Assembly (NCBI RefSeq): GCF_025947305.1
Contig: NZ_CP110009.1
Location: 2,583,501 to 2,647,500 of the forward strand
From: Flavobacterium sp. N3904
GTDB taxonomy: Bacteria; Bacteroidota; Bacteroidia; Flavobacteriales; Flavobacteriaceae
Length of the DNA stretch: 64,000 nt
Reading direction: 5' to 3'
A model generated the notes under the pieces. That model had not been told where the DNA came from. It saw nothing but the letters and a program-made list of their open reading frames with translations, and made no database searches. The position numbers and the translations under genes are program-made. Below, one piece after another: positions 18,893 through 26,935 of the stretch (its first letter is position 1; every line of letters begins with the position of its first letter).

Positions 18893-20521
18893 TTATTGAC
18901 CTGCGTTAATGTCAATATTATAGTTTTTTAATTGTTGTTTTACAGATTCCATTCTTTCGTAGTCTGTAATTGTAATTGGCCCGGTATATCCATCACTTTG
19001 TAATTTACGGGGCGGATATTGTACATACGTTTTCATAATCGCTTCCAATTGCATTCCCATTACTGGAGCCAACCAAGTAGATTCAGTATAGTTGTTCATG
19101 AAAATATCATAACGCTCTTGTGGATCTCCCATAAGATTGAAAATTTGAGGAACAGTAGCAACATATTTTTCAGCTCCTTTCCATCCTAAATTGGTATCTA
19201 CAGCCAGACCGCCAGTTGCTACACCATCATCCCCACGTAAATTAAATTGGAATTTGTATTGGTGCCAACGTATAGCTCCCGGTGACAATTCATTTTCGGT
19301 AAAATAAAACCAGGTTTCACGAGCTGATTTTCCTTTTCCAAATAATAGTGGAGACATATCAAAACTGTCAAAAATAGTTGGTTCTCCCGCTCTGTCTTTT
19401 TCCGGTAGTTTTACTCCTGCGATAGCTGCGAAAGTAGCCATGAAGTCCAGACCTCCTACAATATCGTGGTTTCTAATACCACCAGCGATTTTGCCTGGCC
19501 ATACGGCAATGGCAGGAACTCTGTTGCCCCCTTCACGATCCGTACCTTTTGTCCCACGGAATGGAGTATAACCTGCATCTGGGTAAACGTCTTGCCAAGC
19601 ACCGTTATCAGTTGTGAAGAAAACCAAAGTGTTTTTGTCTAATCCCAATTCTTTTAGTTTGGCCATAATCCTTCCCACACGAGTATCCAGTTCGACTAAG
19701 CCATCTGCATATTTGGTTTTTAAAGCCGATTTTTCTTTAAATTCAGGTGCAGGCATATTGGGTTGGTGTACCTTCATGAAATTGAGATTGATGAAAAAAG
19801 GCTGTTTTGATTTTGCGGCATCAGTAAGAAATTCGATACCTGCTTTTTCTACATATTCATCAAGATATGGAATCCCGACAACACCTGGTTTTCCATTAAT
19901 TACAGGAGTATTTACGTATTGACCATTTACCGAAAAATCTTCAACTGCGGTTTGTCCTGCATTTCCGGACAATGATCCTTTCGTAGCTTTGGCATACATT
20001 TCGCGAAGTGCAGCTGGCATTTCAGGAAACCAAGTTGGGTCTGCGTAGGTATAGGCATTTAAGTGATATAAGAAGCAATTTTTCATTACATCATATCCTT
20101 GTGCATTCGGTAAGGCATAGTCCGATTCTCCTAAGTGCCATTTTCCTGTAAAATAGGTTTTATAGCCACCTGTTTTAAGTACAGAAGCAATTGTCCATTC
20201 AGCAGCAGGAAGTCCACCACCTTGCCCCTGGAAAGCCACTGTTGTCATACCGCTACGGTTTGGGTAACGACCTGTTTGCATGGCAGCACGCCCTGGAGTA
20301 CAGCTTGGTTGCCCGTAAAATGAAAAGAATGTAATACCATCCTGGGACATTTTGTCGAAGTTCGGTGTAGCCATTCCACGCCCTTCTCCACCACCATAAG
20401 CACCTAAATCACCATAACCCACATCATCACCTACAATAAGTAAAATGTTTGGTTTGGATTGTGCCTGACTCAGCATCATAGCGCCTAAAATAAATAAAGA
20501 TGCTAATAGATTTTTTTTCAT
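18893..20521 (-). CDS. Exported sulfatase D, CTPGR type
   Basis: 542 residues, short signal peptide (cleavage near SQAQ, residue 21). Metal aspartates D32-D33 (VGDDVGYGDLG) and C74 in SCTPGRAAMQTGRYP, the CxPxR formylglycine motif in a subfamily different from A and B. The late metal motif FFTTDNGAW lies near 305. A stem-loop terminator follows. The barrel gene ends 54 bases upstream on the same strand. Like the other sulfatases here it has no carbohydrate-binding module and no type IX secretion tail, so a periplasmic location is the simplest reading. Confidence 0.94.
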   Translation of the reverse strand: MKKNLLASLFILGAMMLSQAQSKPNILLIVGDDVGYGDLGAYGGGEGRGMATPNFDKMSQDGITFFSFYGQPSCTPGRAAMQTGRYPNRSGMTTVAFQGQGGGLPAAEWTIASVLKTGGYKTYFTGKWHLGESDYALPNAQGYDVMKNCFLYHLNAYTYADPTWFPEMPAALREMYAKATKGSLSGNAGQTAVEDFSVNGQYVNTPVINGKPGVVGIPYLDEYVEKAGIEFLTDAAKSKQPFFINLNFMKVHQPNMPAPEFKEKSALKTKYADGLVELDTRVGRIMAKLKELGLDKNTLVFFTTDNGAWQDVYPDAGYTPFRGTKGTDREGGNRVPAIAVWPGKIAGGIRNHDIVGGLDFMATFAAIAGVKLPEKDRAGEPTIFDSFDMSPLLFGKGKSARETWFYFTENELSPGAIRWHQYKFQFNLRGDDGVATGGLAVDTNLGWKGAEKYVATVPQIFNLMGDPQERYDIFMNNYTESTWLAPVMGMQLEAIMKTYVQYPPRKLQSDGYTGPITITDYERMESVKQQLKNYNIDINAGQ

Positions 20522-20575
20522 AATTTCAGTTTTTAAATGTTATTTATAGTTGAGTGTTTAAAAAAAAACAAACTT

Positions 20576-21403
20576 TTATCCTTTTCTGGGAAAAAGAAAC
20601 GCGACTACCATTCTTACCTGATCGGCACCCGCATTATCGGGGCGAACGGCATTGTGATAGTATTGCAATGAAATATTTAGGGGTTGTCCGCCAATCATGG
20701 TTATTTTTGAAACACCCATGCCTACAGGAACCGTCCATTGTTGATCGGATGCTGCGGCCCAATTGGCTGTTATCGAAGGGGCAGTCGAAATAGACCAACC
20801 CAATTTGAAGTTGTAATTGATAAACGGCTGAACAAACAACGAGTTTATTGCTGTAGTGGTGTCGTTTCCTGAAAAGCGCCACATTTGGTTGGCTACTCCA
20901 CCCAGTACAAATTTACCGGGCATTGCCAATAATACCACACTAGGTCCTATTGCAAACTGACCTGTAGAAATTTCCTCAATAGTTGCAGTAGGCAATGAAA
21001 GAACAGGACCAACTGCCCAAATTAAGCTTTTTGGTTTGGAAGGAGAAAAATAGATTTGCTCCTGAATATCGCCAATACCGTGTAAACGTTCACCACCCGC
21101 TGCCGGAATATTCATTACCGGAACGATGGTACGGGAAACGATATTCCAATTTTCGGTAAGTGGCAAAGGTAAAACGGGTTGAATTAAGGTTTGTGAAAGT
21201 GTTTCTTTTCCCAATCCACCGCCTGATATCCAATTGAATTGAACTGGAATCGTATTCATATCAGCAACGGGGTTTTGGGAAGCTTTTGCCAATGCCATCA
21301 TTTCTTGCTGCGCTACTGTAGGCGTTGGTTTTTCTTCTTGTGCAAATAGTGTAGTACCACCAAATACAATTGCAAATAAAGTTAGGTAAAGTGATTTTTT
21401 CAT
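20576..21403 (-). CDS. Outer-membrane beta-barrel, transporter-like
   Basis: 275 residues from the start at 21403 (MKKSLYLTLFAIVF), which begins a Sec signal peptide ending near LFAQ; the open frame extends 30 codons further but lacks signal character. The body alternates hydrophobic and polar residues in strand-length runs (FNWISGGGLGKETLSQTLIQPVL is one example) and ends in a strand near the C-terminus, as expected of an outer-membrane barrel. It resembles proteins grouped with Phenol_MetA_deg transporters, often mislabelled neuromedin U in databases (from memory). In this locus it may admit the sulfated substrate or release the product. Confidence 0.75.
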   Translation of the reverse strand: MKKSLYLTLFAIVFGGTTLFAQEEKPTPTVAQQEMMALAKASQNPVADMNTIPVQFNWISGGGLGKETLSQTLIQPVLPLPLTENWNIVSRTIVPVMNIPAAGGERLHGIGDIQEQIYFSPSKPKSLIWAVGPVLSLPTATIEEISTGQFAIGPSVVLLAMPGKFVLGGVANQMWRFSGNDTTTAINSLFVQPFINYNFKLGWSISTAPSITANWAAASDQQWTVPVGMGVSKITMIGGQPLNISLQYYHNAVRPDNAGADQVRMVVAFLFPRKG

Positions 21404-21786
21404 GGTTTTTGTTTTAGTTTTTTGTTTTAAATTGTTCGCATAAGCGAAATCTTCCTTAGAAATAAAACTAAAGAAGAATGATTTACGTTGCATTTTTTTA
21501 TAAAGAATAAAATGACTCCGTTCTGTTTATTATATAGTCAAATACCAAATTAACATTGATTAAAGAAGTAGGTTGTTAATCAATATTAATTTTACATTAT
21601 TTTTTTGTAAGAAACGGTTAGAAAAATTGGGGGAAATTTTGTAATCGTTTCTTTCGTAAATTTATAAAAAAAAATGTTAAAACTTCAATGGTTGCTTACT
21701 TTTGTTTTGTTTTTTATGAATATTTAACTTTTGTTTATCTCTCTTTTTTATTTTTTATTTTTTTTAAAAAAATATAAGATTTATCC
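21404..21786. other. Intergenic region with hairpin
   Basis: About 380 AT-rich bases between the TolC-like gene and the barrel gene. It contains an inverted repeat AAGAAACG (21609-21616) / CGTTTCTT (21646-21653) around a G-rich loop, without a proper T-run. It could end the efflux transcript weakly or be regulatory. No gene is seen. Confidence 0.45.
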
Positions 21787-23193
21787 CTAATAATTCCCGC
21801 CTAATGCCAAGTGCAAATTGATACGGTTGGCCAATTGCTCGTTTTGTAATGAAATTAGATTTTTTTGGCTCGCAATCAAAGCATTTTGCAATTGTAAAAC
21901 CGAAAGTAAATCGATGGAGCCCGCTTGGTATTTTAGTTTTGCAATGCGCACTGCTTCAGTACGGTTGATTATTACCTTTTGTTCGAGAGCCAAACTTTGT
22001 GACAGCAGGTTTTCATACATAATTCCGTTCTCTACTTCTTGAAAAGCATTGAGTACTACACCGCCATAATTGGCAATAGCTTGTTGTTGTTGGGCTGTTG
22101 CTATTTGTACTTCTGCTTTGAGCATGCCTCCTGTATAGACAGGTACGCTCATGCCTATTCCAGCGGAGAGCATCAATGGGTTTAGTTTAAGCAACGAAAG
22201 GATGTGGTCGCTTAACAGTCCTCCAAAAAGATTAAAAGAGAAACTGGGTAACATGTTGAGTCGAGATACTTCTTCCTTTCTAAAAGCGCTTACGACTAAT
22301 AGTTCAGCAGCCATTATATCAGGGCGTCGTTCCAATAAGGAGGAGGGGATTCCTGTTTTTACGGCAAGGGGTAGAATCGGGAAGTTTTTTACAGTTTTGA
22401 TTTCGGCTGAAGGATATCTGCCCAGAAGTACTTCGATGGAGCGTTTGGTTTCTTCGTTAATTCCTTTTGCCTGTAACAATCCATTTTGGGCTTCATCTAG
22501 ATTGGCATTGGCTTCGGCTACATCTATATCTCCTACTTTGCCTAGGTTTCGTCTTGTAATGACAAGTTCTAACATGTTTTTATATAATGCTACTACTTCC
22601 TCTGAAAATGCAACCATTTGATTTGCTTCAACCGATTGGTACCAACTTTTTGCAGTAATGGCTACAAGTGATTGTTTGGCATATTTAAAATCCAGTGTTG
22701 TGGCTTGAGAATAAGCTTCAGAAGCCGAGCGATTTGCTCTAAATTTTCCCCAAATATCGGGTTCCCATGCTATTAATCCTAATCCTTTTGAGCTTCCAAA
22801 TGCGCCTTGATTATTGTCGTCAATCAAACTGCTGTATCCAAAATTTAGTCCTATTTGAGGTTTCAATTTTGAACCAACCACAATTACATTTTGGCTCGCG
22901 ATGGTTACATTTGTTGCCGCTTTTTGCAGGTCGAAATTGTTTGCAACAGCCTCTTTTATAATAGCTTCAAGCTCTGGATCCTGAAAAGTTTTAATCCAAT
23001 CGTTTGAGACACTAATGGTATCACTACCTGCTTTCCAAGTAGGAGGTATTGTCGCTTTTGAAGAAAGTGTTTCATTTACAATATCGCTATGCTCCGGAGC
23101 TTTGGAGAGTGCACATCCATAAAGCAATAGTCCTATTGAACCTATTAAGGTCAAAGATTTCCAATTTCGAATGTGTTTAGAAAGTGGTTTCAT
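21787..23193 (-). CDS. TolC/NodT-family outer-membrane efflux lipoprotein
   Basis: 468 residues. Lipobox LLYGC with C27, then long heptad-like helices and two homologous OEP halves, as expected for the outer-membrane duct of a tripartite pump (motifs such as WKAGSDTISVSNDWIKTFQDPELEAII are split here by normal TolC spacing). The start codon directly follows the stop of the HlyD-like gene, so the two are translationally linked. With DUF3302 it forms a three-gene operon. No inner-membrane pump is encoded alongside; either the HlyD-like protein uses one from elsewhere or the system works without a classical pump. Confidence 0.92.
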   Translation of the reverse strand: MKPLSKHIRNWKSLTLIGSIGLLLYGCALSKAPEHSDIVNETLSSKATIPPTWKAGSDTISVSNDWIKTFQDPELEAIIKEAVANNFDLQKAATNVTIASQNVIVVGSKLKPQIGLNFGYSSLIDDNNQGAFGSSKGLGLIAWEPDIWGKFRANRSASEAYSQATTLDFKYAKQSLVAITAKSWYQSVEANQMVAFSEEVVALYKNMLELVITRRNLGKVGDIDVAEANANLDEAQNGLLQAKGINEETKRSIEVLLGRYPSAEIKTVKNFPILPLAVKTGIPSSLLERRPDIMAAELLVVSAFRKEEVSRLNMLPSFSFNLFGGLLSDHILSLLKLNPLMLSAGIGMSVPVYTGGMLKAEVQIATAQQQQAIANYGGVVLNAFQEVENGIMYENLLSQSLALEQKVIINRTEAVRIAKLKYQAGSIDLLSVLQLQNALIASQKNLISLQNEQLANRINLHLALGGNY

Positions 23194-24351
23194 CTAGAAA
23201 GGCATTGGGTACAACCAGTTCATCCAAGTATAAGTGCGTATTCCGATGCGTCGTAAAGCAGCCCAACTACCCTGCATACCGTTGGTGTAAATAGCACAAG
23301 TTCCCTGTGTACCAATTGGAAATTGTGATTGGTCTTTTGCATCAAAAACTATTTTTACGGCAAACTGATTTTGAGGTAAATCTGGAGAAACAGGCTCAAA
23401 ATTGGGTAAAGTTCCACTTGGCATTAATTGACCTACTCCATTTGCTTTCCAAATGGCTTCAACCTTTGCAGTAAAAATTTGACCTGGGTATAAATTGAGT
23501 GCCACTTCTACCGGTTGTCCAATTTTTACGTATTTTAAATTTTCTTGAAAATAATTGGCTAATAGATAAGGACCCGAATCGCAAATAAAAGAAGCGATTG
23601 CGCCTATGCGATAATCGCCAGCAACCATTCCGGGGCGTACTTGCAAGTTGATTATATGACCATCTTCGGGCGCATATAGCGTTGTGTTTTCTAAAAAATA
23701 TTCGGCTTGATCGAGTTGTGCCTGAATTTCGGCCACTTTTGTATTGGTGCCATTGATGTTCGAATCCAATCTTATATTGGCCCGATCCAATTCGGCTTTT
23801 GCTTCTTTTATGGCAGCGGTATTCTTTTTGAGTTGTGCATCGCTTCTTTGCGCGTCTTCTTGAGGACCCGCACCATTTTTGGCCAGACTGGTGGTCAGAT
23901 TTTGTTGGTATGCTATAAAACTCGATTCGCTTTGTTCTTTTATTAATTTTTGTTGGGCAATAACCACATCTGCTTGCATGATTTTTACATCCTGTTTGGC
24001 CTGTGCCAATTGTGCTTTGAGTTGATTGACTTTAAATTCATAAGGACGACGGTCGAATTGAAAAAGGGCTTGTCCCTTTTTGACAGGAACATCGGGTTGA
24101 ACCAAAACGGCAGTTACCAAAGTAGGTTCGCTTAAACGAGGTACTAATTGGATGGTATGTTGAATCACTTTGGCTTCGGTAGAATACGGTGTTACAAAGC
24201 GAAGACCAATCATAAAGATAAACAATACATGTGCTAAGAAAAAAATCGCAAAACCACCCCAAGCAAACGTAAATGTTATCCATTTCTTTTTAAAAAAAAT
24301 GAACCAAAAAATAAGGATAAAAAAAAAGACAGTTAGAAAGGCTGATATCAT
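23194..24351 (-). CDS. HlyD-family membrane fusion protein, YiaV-like
   Basis: 385 residues with two N-terminal hydrophobic helices (about 3-22 and 30-52) instead of the usual one. These are followed by a lipoyl-like half (LVTAVLVQPDVPVKKGQALFQFDRRPYE), a long coiled-coil hairpin (about 105-200), the second lipoyl half (ENTTLYAPEDGHIINLQVRPG, about 220) and a beta-barrel domain. The start overlaps the DUF3302 stop by four bases (ATGA). The YiaV-YiaW gene pair of enterobacteria has the same order and the same families. Its place here beside sulfatase genes suggests export of reaction products or related toxic compounds. Confidence 0.9.
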   Translation of the reverse strand: MISAFLTVFFFILIFWFIFFKKKWITFTFAWGGFAIFFLAHVLFIFMIGLRFVTPYSTEAKVIQHTIQLVPRLSEPTLVTAVLVQPDVPVKKGQALFQFDRRPYEFKVNQLKAQLAQAKQDVKIMQADVVIAQQKLIKEQSESSFIAYQQNLTTSLAKNGAGPQEDAQRSDAQLKKNTAAIKEAKAELDRANIRLDSNINGTNTKVAEIQAQLDQAEYFLENTTLYAPEDGHIINLQVRPGMVAGDYRIGAIASFICDSGPYLLANYFQENLKYVKIGQPVEVALNLYPGQIFTAKVEAIWKANGVGQLMPSGTLPNFEPVSPDLPQNQFAVKIVFDAKDQSQFPIGTQGTCAIYTNGMQGSWAALRRIGIRTYTWMNWLYPMPF

Positions 24352-24662
24352 AATTTTCCTGGATTTTGTTTTAAATCTTCTATCTCTTCCTCGGTTGCTT
24401 TAGCCACTTCGTTTGGAAAGCGTCTAATATCTACAATATCTGTAGGTTTAAAAGCCCAGATAAAAGCCTGAATCCATGGGAGTACCGTTATAAATCCAGC
24501 CCAACCCATAAGTTTTACGGCTTCGGCTTCGGGATGCTTTCGGGCAATGGCTATTCGACCTGGCAAACCAGCAAACCAGAATAAAATAATTAGAAAAGAA
24601 AGTACTGTAAGCATTAAAACTACAAAAGTGATGTAGTCCCAAAAGTCTAAAGTGAAGCCCAT
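24348..24662 (-). CDS. DUF3302 small membrane protein, YiaW-like
   Basis: 104 residues with two strong hydrophobic segments (about 7-32 and 52-70) and an acidic C-terminal tail (ATEEEIEDL). The signature PGRIAIARKHPEAEAV ... GW is typical of DUF3302, whose known partner is a two-helix HlyD-like protein. It is the first gene of a DUF3302-HlyD-TolC operon, with a 4-base overlap to the next gene. A probable inner-membrane subunit of that efflux system; the molecular role is not known. Confidence 0.85.
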   Translation of the reverse strand: MGFTLDFWDYITFVVLMLTVLSFLIILFWFAGLPGRIAIARKHPEAEAVKLMGWAGFITVLPWIQAFIWAFKPTDIVDIRRFPNEVAKATEEEIEDLKQNPGKL

Positions 24663-24751
24663 GATGTATAGTTTTTTTAATAAAATAAACTCCTAGTCAT
24701 TATACTATAATATTGAATCAAAAGTCATTCAATAAATAAAAGATACAAACT

Positions 24752-24759
24752 CAAATATA
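24752..24759 (-). promoter_or_regulatory. -7 element of efflux operon
   Basis: Minus-strand TATATTTG matches TAnnTTTG 90 bases ahead of the DUF3302 start. No clear TTG at -33. A plausible promoter for DUF3302-HlyD-TolC. Confidence 0.5.
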
Positions 24760-24802
24760 TAAAACTTTTTATAAAAATTAGTAGGTGGTTTAAACTATTT
24801 TA

Positions 24803-24847
24803 ATAAAAAAAACACCAATAATCATTAGAAATATGATTATTGGTGTT
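24803..24847 (-). terminator. Strong intrinsic terminator after sulfatase E
   Basis: AACACCAATAATCAT (24811-24825) and ATGATTATTGGTGTT (24833-24847) form a perfect 15-bp stem with a 7-base loop. On the minus strand it is followed by a run of eight T. It lies 62 bases past the sulfatase E stop and separates it from the efflux operon. Confidence 0.88.
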
Positions 24848-24908
24848 TCTAGTTATAATTCTATGAAATATTCAAATATTTCGCAAAATTTGTAGGTTTT
24901 GATTCTTC

Positions 24909-26510
24909 TTATTTAGATCCTGCAGCAGCAGCTGCAGCAGCCATTTTAGCTTCCAATTCAGATTTTAAAGCACTTAAAGTAAAACTGGCTCCTTTTTGCA
25001 TTGGAGGGAATTCAAGAAGTGATTGTGCTGCTGCACCAATTTGTTTTTGTGCCAATACAAAACGCCAGAATTCATATTTGTACCATTCCATATACTCTAA
25101 TGAACCTTGGTTTCCTGTGTACCAAGCTGTGCGTTCTAATGGATCTAGGCGCAAGTTGGTGATTGTTGGAGCACCAATAGTATAGGTTGTTCCTAACCAT
25201 CCACCAGGTTGTTGTTGAAATTGGTATTTATAATCATCAACACGCAAAGCACCTAAAGTACTTTCTGCGAAATAAAATATTTCGTGACGTGCAGATGGTC
25301 CTTTTCCGGTAATCAAAGCAGTTTGGTCGTAACCATCAAGGTGATTTTTGTAGGTAACTCCTTCAACTGTTTTTCCTTTTAAAAGATCGGCAGTAATGTT
25401 TGGGTCTCCTGCAGCTGTTAAGAATGTTGGGAACCAGTCCATTCCTGAGAATATACCGTTTTCAACTTTTCCAGCAGGTACTTTTCCTGGCCAACGCAGT
25501 AGCGCCGGTGCACGGAAACCACCTTCGTAAGTAGTTCCTTTTCCAGCAAAGAAAGGTGTTTGTCCACCATCAGGCCATGTAAAGTTTTCGGTACCATTGT
25601 CTGTTGTAAATACCACAATAGTATTGTCGTCCAGACCATTGTCTTTCAAATATTTCATTACAGAACCCACAATGTCATCCAACTGTGCCATACCCGCTTC
25701 GTGAATAGACCAACCATTGGTTGAATTACGCATGGCTTCGTATTTTGGAGAAAGGTGTGTTACAATATGCATACGAGTTGGATTCAACCACAAGAAAAAT
25801 GGTTTTTTGTCGGCTCTAGCTTTGTCCATAAATTTAAGAGAACTTGCCAAAAACTCATCATCGACAGTTTGCATACGTTCTGGACACATTTGGCCTTCAT
25901 CGGATATTTTTTGTTTTCCAATTTTTCCCCAGCGAGGTTGTACCGTTGCATCATCTACAGTTGTTGCCCATGAGTGAATTACGTTACGAGGTCCAACTAC
26001 ATTCAATAAATCTTGAGGATATCCAGGATGGCAAGGATCTTCCATTGCATCTAAGTGATACAAATACCCTTGAAATTCATCAAAACCATGAACGGTTGGC
26101 AAAAATTGGTTTAAATCTCCTAAGTGGTTTTTACCAAATTGTCCTGTGGCATAGCCCATTCCTTTAAGGGCAGTAGCGATTGTAATTGCTTCTGCAGGCA
26201 ATCCTATTGGTGATCCGGCTTGTCCTACAGTAGTCATCCCAGTACGGAAAGGGATTTCTCCTGTGATAAAGTTGGCACGACCAGCAGTACAACTAGCCTC
26301 AGCATAATAATCGGTAAATCGCATTCCTTCGGCAGCAATTTTATCTAGGTTTGGTGTTTTGGTAGCCATCAATCCCTGATTGTAGCAGCCCATATTTAGC
26401 CAACCAATATCATCGCCCATAATAACGACAATGTTTGGTTTTTTTTGCGCTTGTGTTGCCATCGTAGTAGCAAGAAGCAGCATTACTCCAATTTTTGCTT
26501 TAATTTTCAT
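24909..26510 (-). CDS. Exported sulfatase E, CTAGR type
   Basis: 533 residues with a signal peptide ending near residue 22 (TQAQ). Metal aspartates D33-D34 (IMGDDIGW), C74 in SCTAGRANFITGE (CxAxR formylglycine motif) and the late metal motif FTTDNGTENF near 310. It groups with sulfatase C: both have GDDIG, the long insert before the CTAGR helix, and PTRMHI/PARMHI near 240. The C-terminus ends in an alanine-rich low-complexity tail (MAAAAAAAGSK) of no known purpose. It has its own -7 element and its own terminator, so it is probably transcribed alone. Confidence 0.94.
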   Translation of the reverse strand: MKIKAKIGVMLLLATTMATQAQKKPNIVVIMGDDIGWLNMGCYNQGLMATKTPNLDKIAAEGMRFTDYYAEASCTAGRANFITGEIPFRTGMTTVGQAGSPIGLPAEAITIATALKGMGYATGQFGKNHLGDLNQFLPTVHGFDEFQGYLYHLDAMEDPCHPGYPQDLLNVVGPRNVIHSWATTVDDATVQPRWGKIGKQKISDEGQMCPERMQTVDDEFLASSLKFMDKARADKKPFFLWLNPTRMHIVTHLSPKYEAMRNSTNGWSIHEAGMAQLDDIVGSVMKYLKDNGLDDNTIVVFTTDNGTENFTWPDGGQTPFFAGKGTTYEGGFRAPALLRWPGKVPAGKVENGIFSGMDWFPTFLTAAGDPNITADLLKGKTVEGVTYKNHLDGYDQTALITGKGPSARHEIFYFAESTLGALRVDDYKYQFQQQPGGWLGTTYTIGAPTITNLRLDPLERTAWYTGNQGSLEYMEWYKYEFWRFVLAQKQIGAAAQSLLEFPPMQKGASFTLSALKSELEAKMAAAAAAAGSK

Positions 26511-26542
26511 TTTATCTTAATTTGTTTGTTAATGATACAATC

Positions 26543-26550
26543 CAAATCTA
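26543..26550 (-). promoter_or_regulatory. -7 element of sulfatase E
   Basis: Minus-strand TAGATTTG fits TAnnTTTG, 32 bases ahead of the ATG at 26510. The -33 box is not evident. Confidence 0.55.
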
Positions 26551-26591
26551 ATATTTTTTTTCGATTTATAATGAGAAATTCTTATTTAATT

Positions 26592-26632
26592 GTAAAAAAA
26601 AAGAGTGTTTGATAGGTCAAACACTCTTTTTT
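26592..26632 (-). terminator. Intrinsic terminator of the Cys-rich protein gene
   Basis: AAAAGAGTGTTTGA (26599-26612) / TCAAACACTCTTTT (26617-26630), a perfect 14-bp stem with a 4-base loop. A run of T follows on the minus strand, 22 bases beyond the gene's stop. Confidence 0.88.
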
Positions 26633-26652
26633 GGGAAATTATAAATTAAAAA

Positions 26653-26874
26653 TTAGGCTTTTGGCTCTGCTTTGGCAGCACAACAGGATCTTTTTGTTTT
26701 ATCACAGGTTTTCTTTTCCTCTGCAGAACAGGTTTTATGATCTTTTGTACATGCTTTTTTGACTTTTGCAGTACTTTCTTTTTTAGTAGTTTCTTTTGGT
26801 TTTGTTTCCTGAGCACTCGCACTCATTCCTGCAGAGAAGAAGGTTACGGCCAATGCGATGATTAAATTTTTCAT
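26653..26874 (-). CDS. Tiny secreted Lys/Cys-rich protein
   Basis: 73 residues: a signal peptide (to about 22, SASAQ) followed by a mature chain of about 51 residues rich in Lys, Thr and Glu. It contains six cysteines in the pattern KACTKDHKTCSAEEKKTCDKT and RSCCAAK. No named family recognised. The Cys/His spacing suggests metal binding or disulfide bonds. It has its own -7 element and a strong terminator, so it is a genuine single-gene unit rather than a chance frame. It follows the sulfatase locus and precedes the exporter permeases. Confidence 0.8.
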   Translation of the reverse strand: MKNLIIALAVTFFSAGMSASAQETKPKETTKKESTAKVKKACTKDHKTCSAEEKKTCDKTKRSCCAAKAEPKA

Positions 26875-26904
26875 ATGTTTCTGTTTTTGATTTTAATGAT
26901 GATT

Positions 26905-26912
26905 CAAAAATA
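26905..26912 (-). promoter_or_regulatory. -7 element of the Cys-rich protein gene
   Basis: Minus-strand TATTTTTG fits TAnnTTTG and lies 31 bases ahead of the ATG at 26874. Confidence 0.55.
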
Positions 26913-26935
26913 TTGTTTTTATCGAATGATTTAAA

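Noticed and set aside
21609-21653. Terminator of the efflux operon
   Set aside because: The stem is good, but no T-run follows on either strand and the loop is long. Kept only as an unexplained hairpin.
4568-26510. Reading the sulfatase cluster as a carrageenan, ulvan or fucoidan PUL
   Set aside because: No glycoside hydrolase, polysaccharide lyase or SusC/SusD gene lies among the sulfatases.
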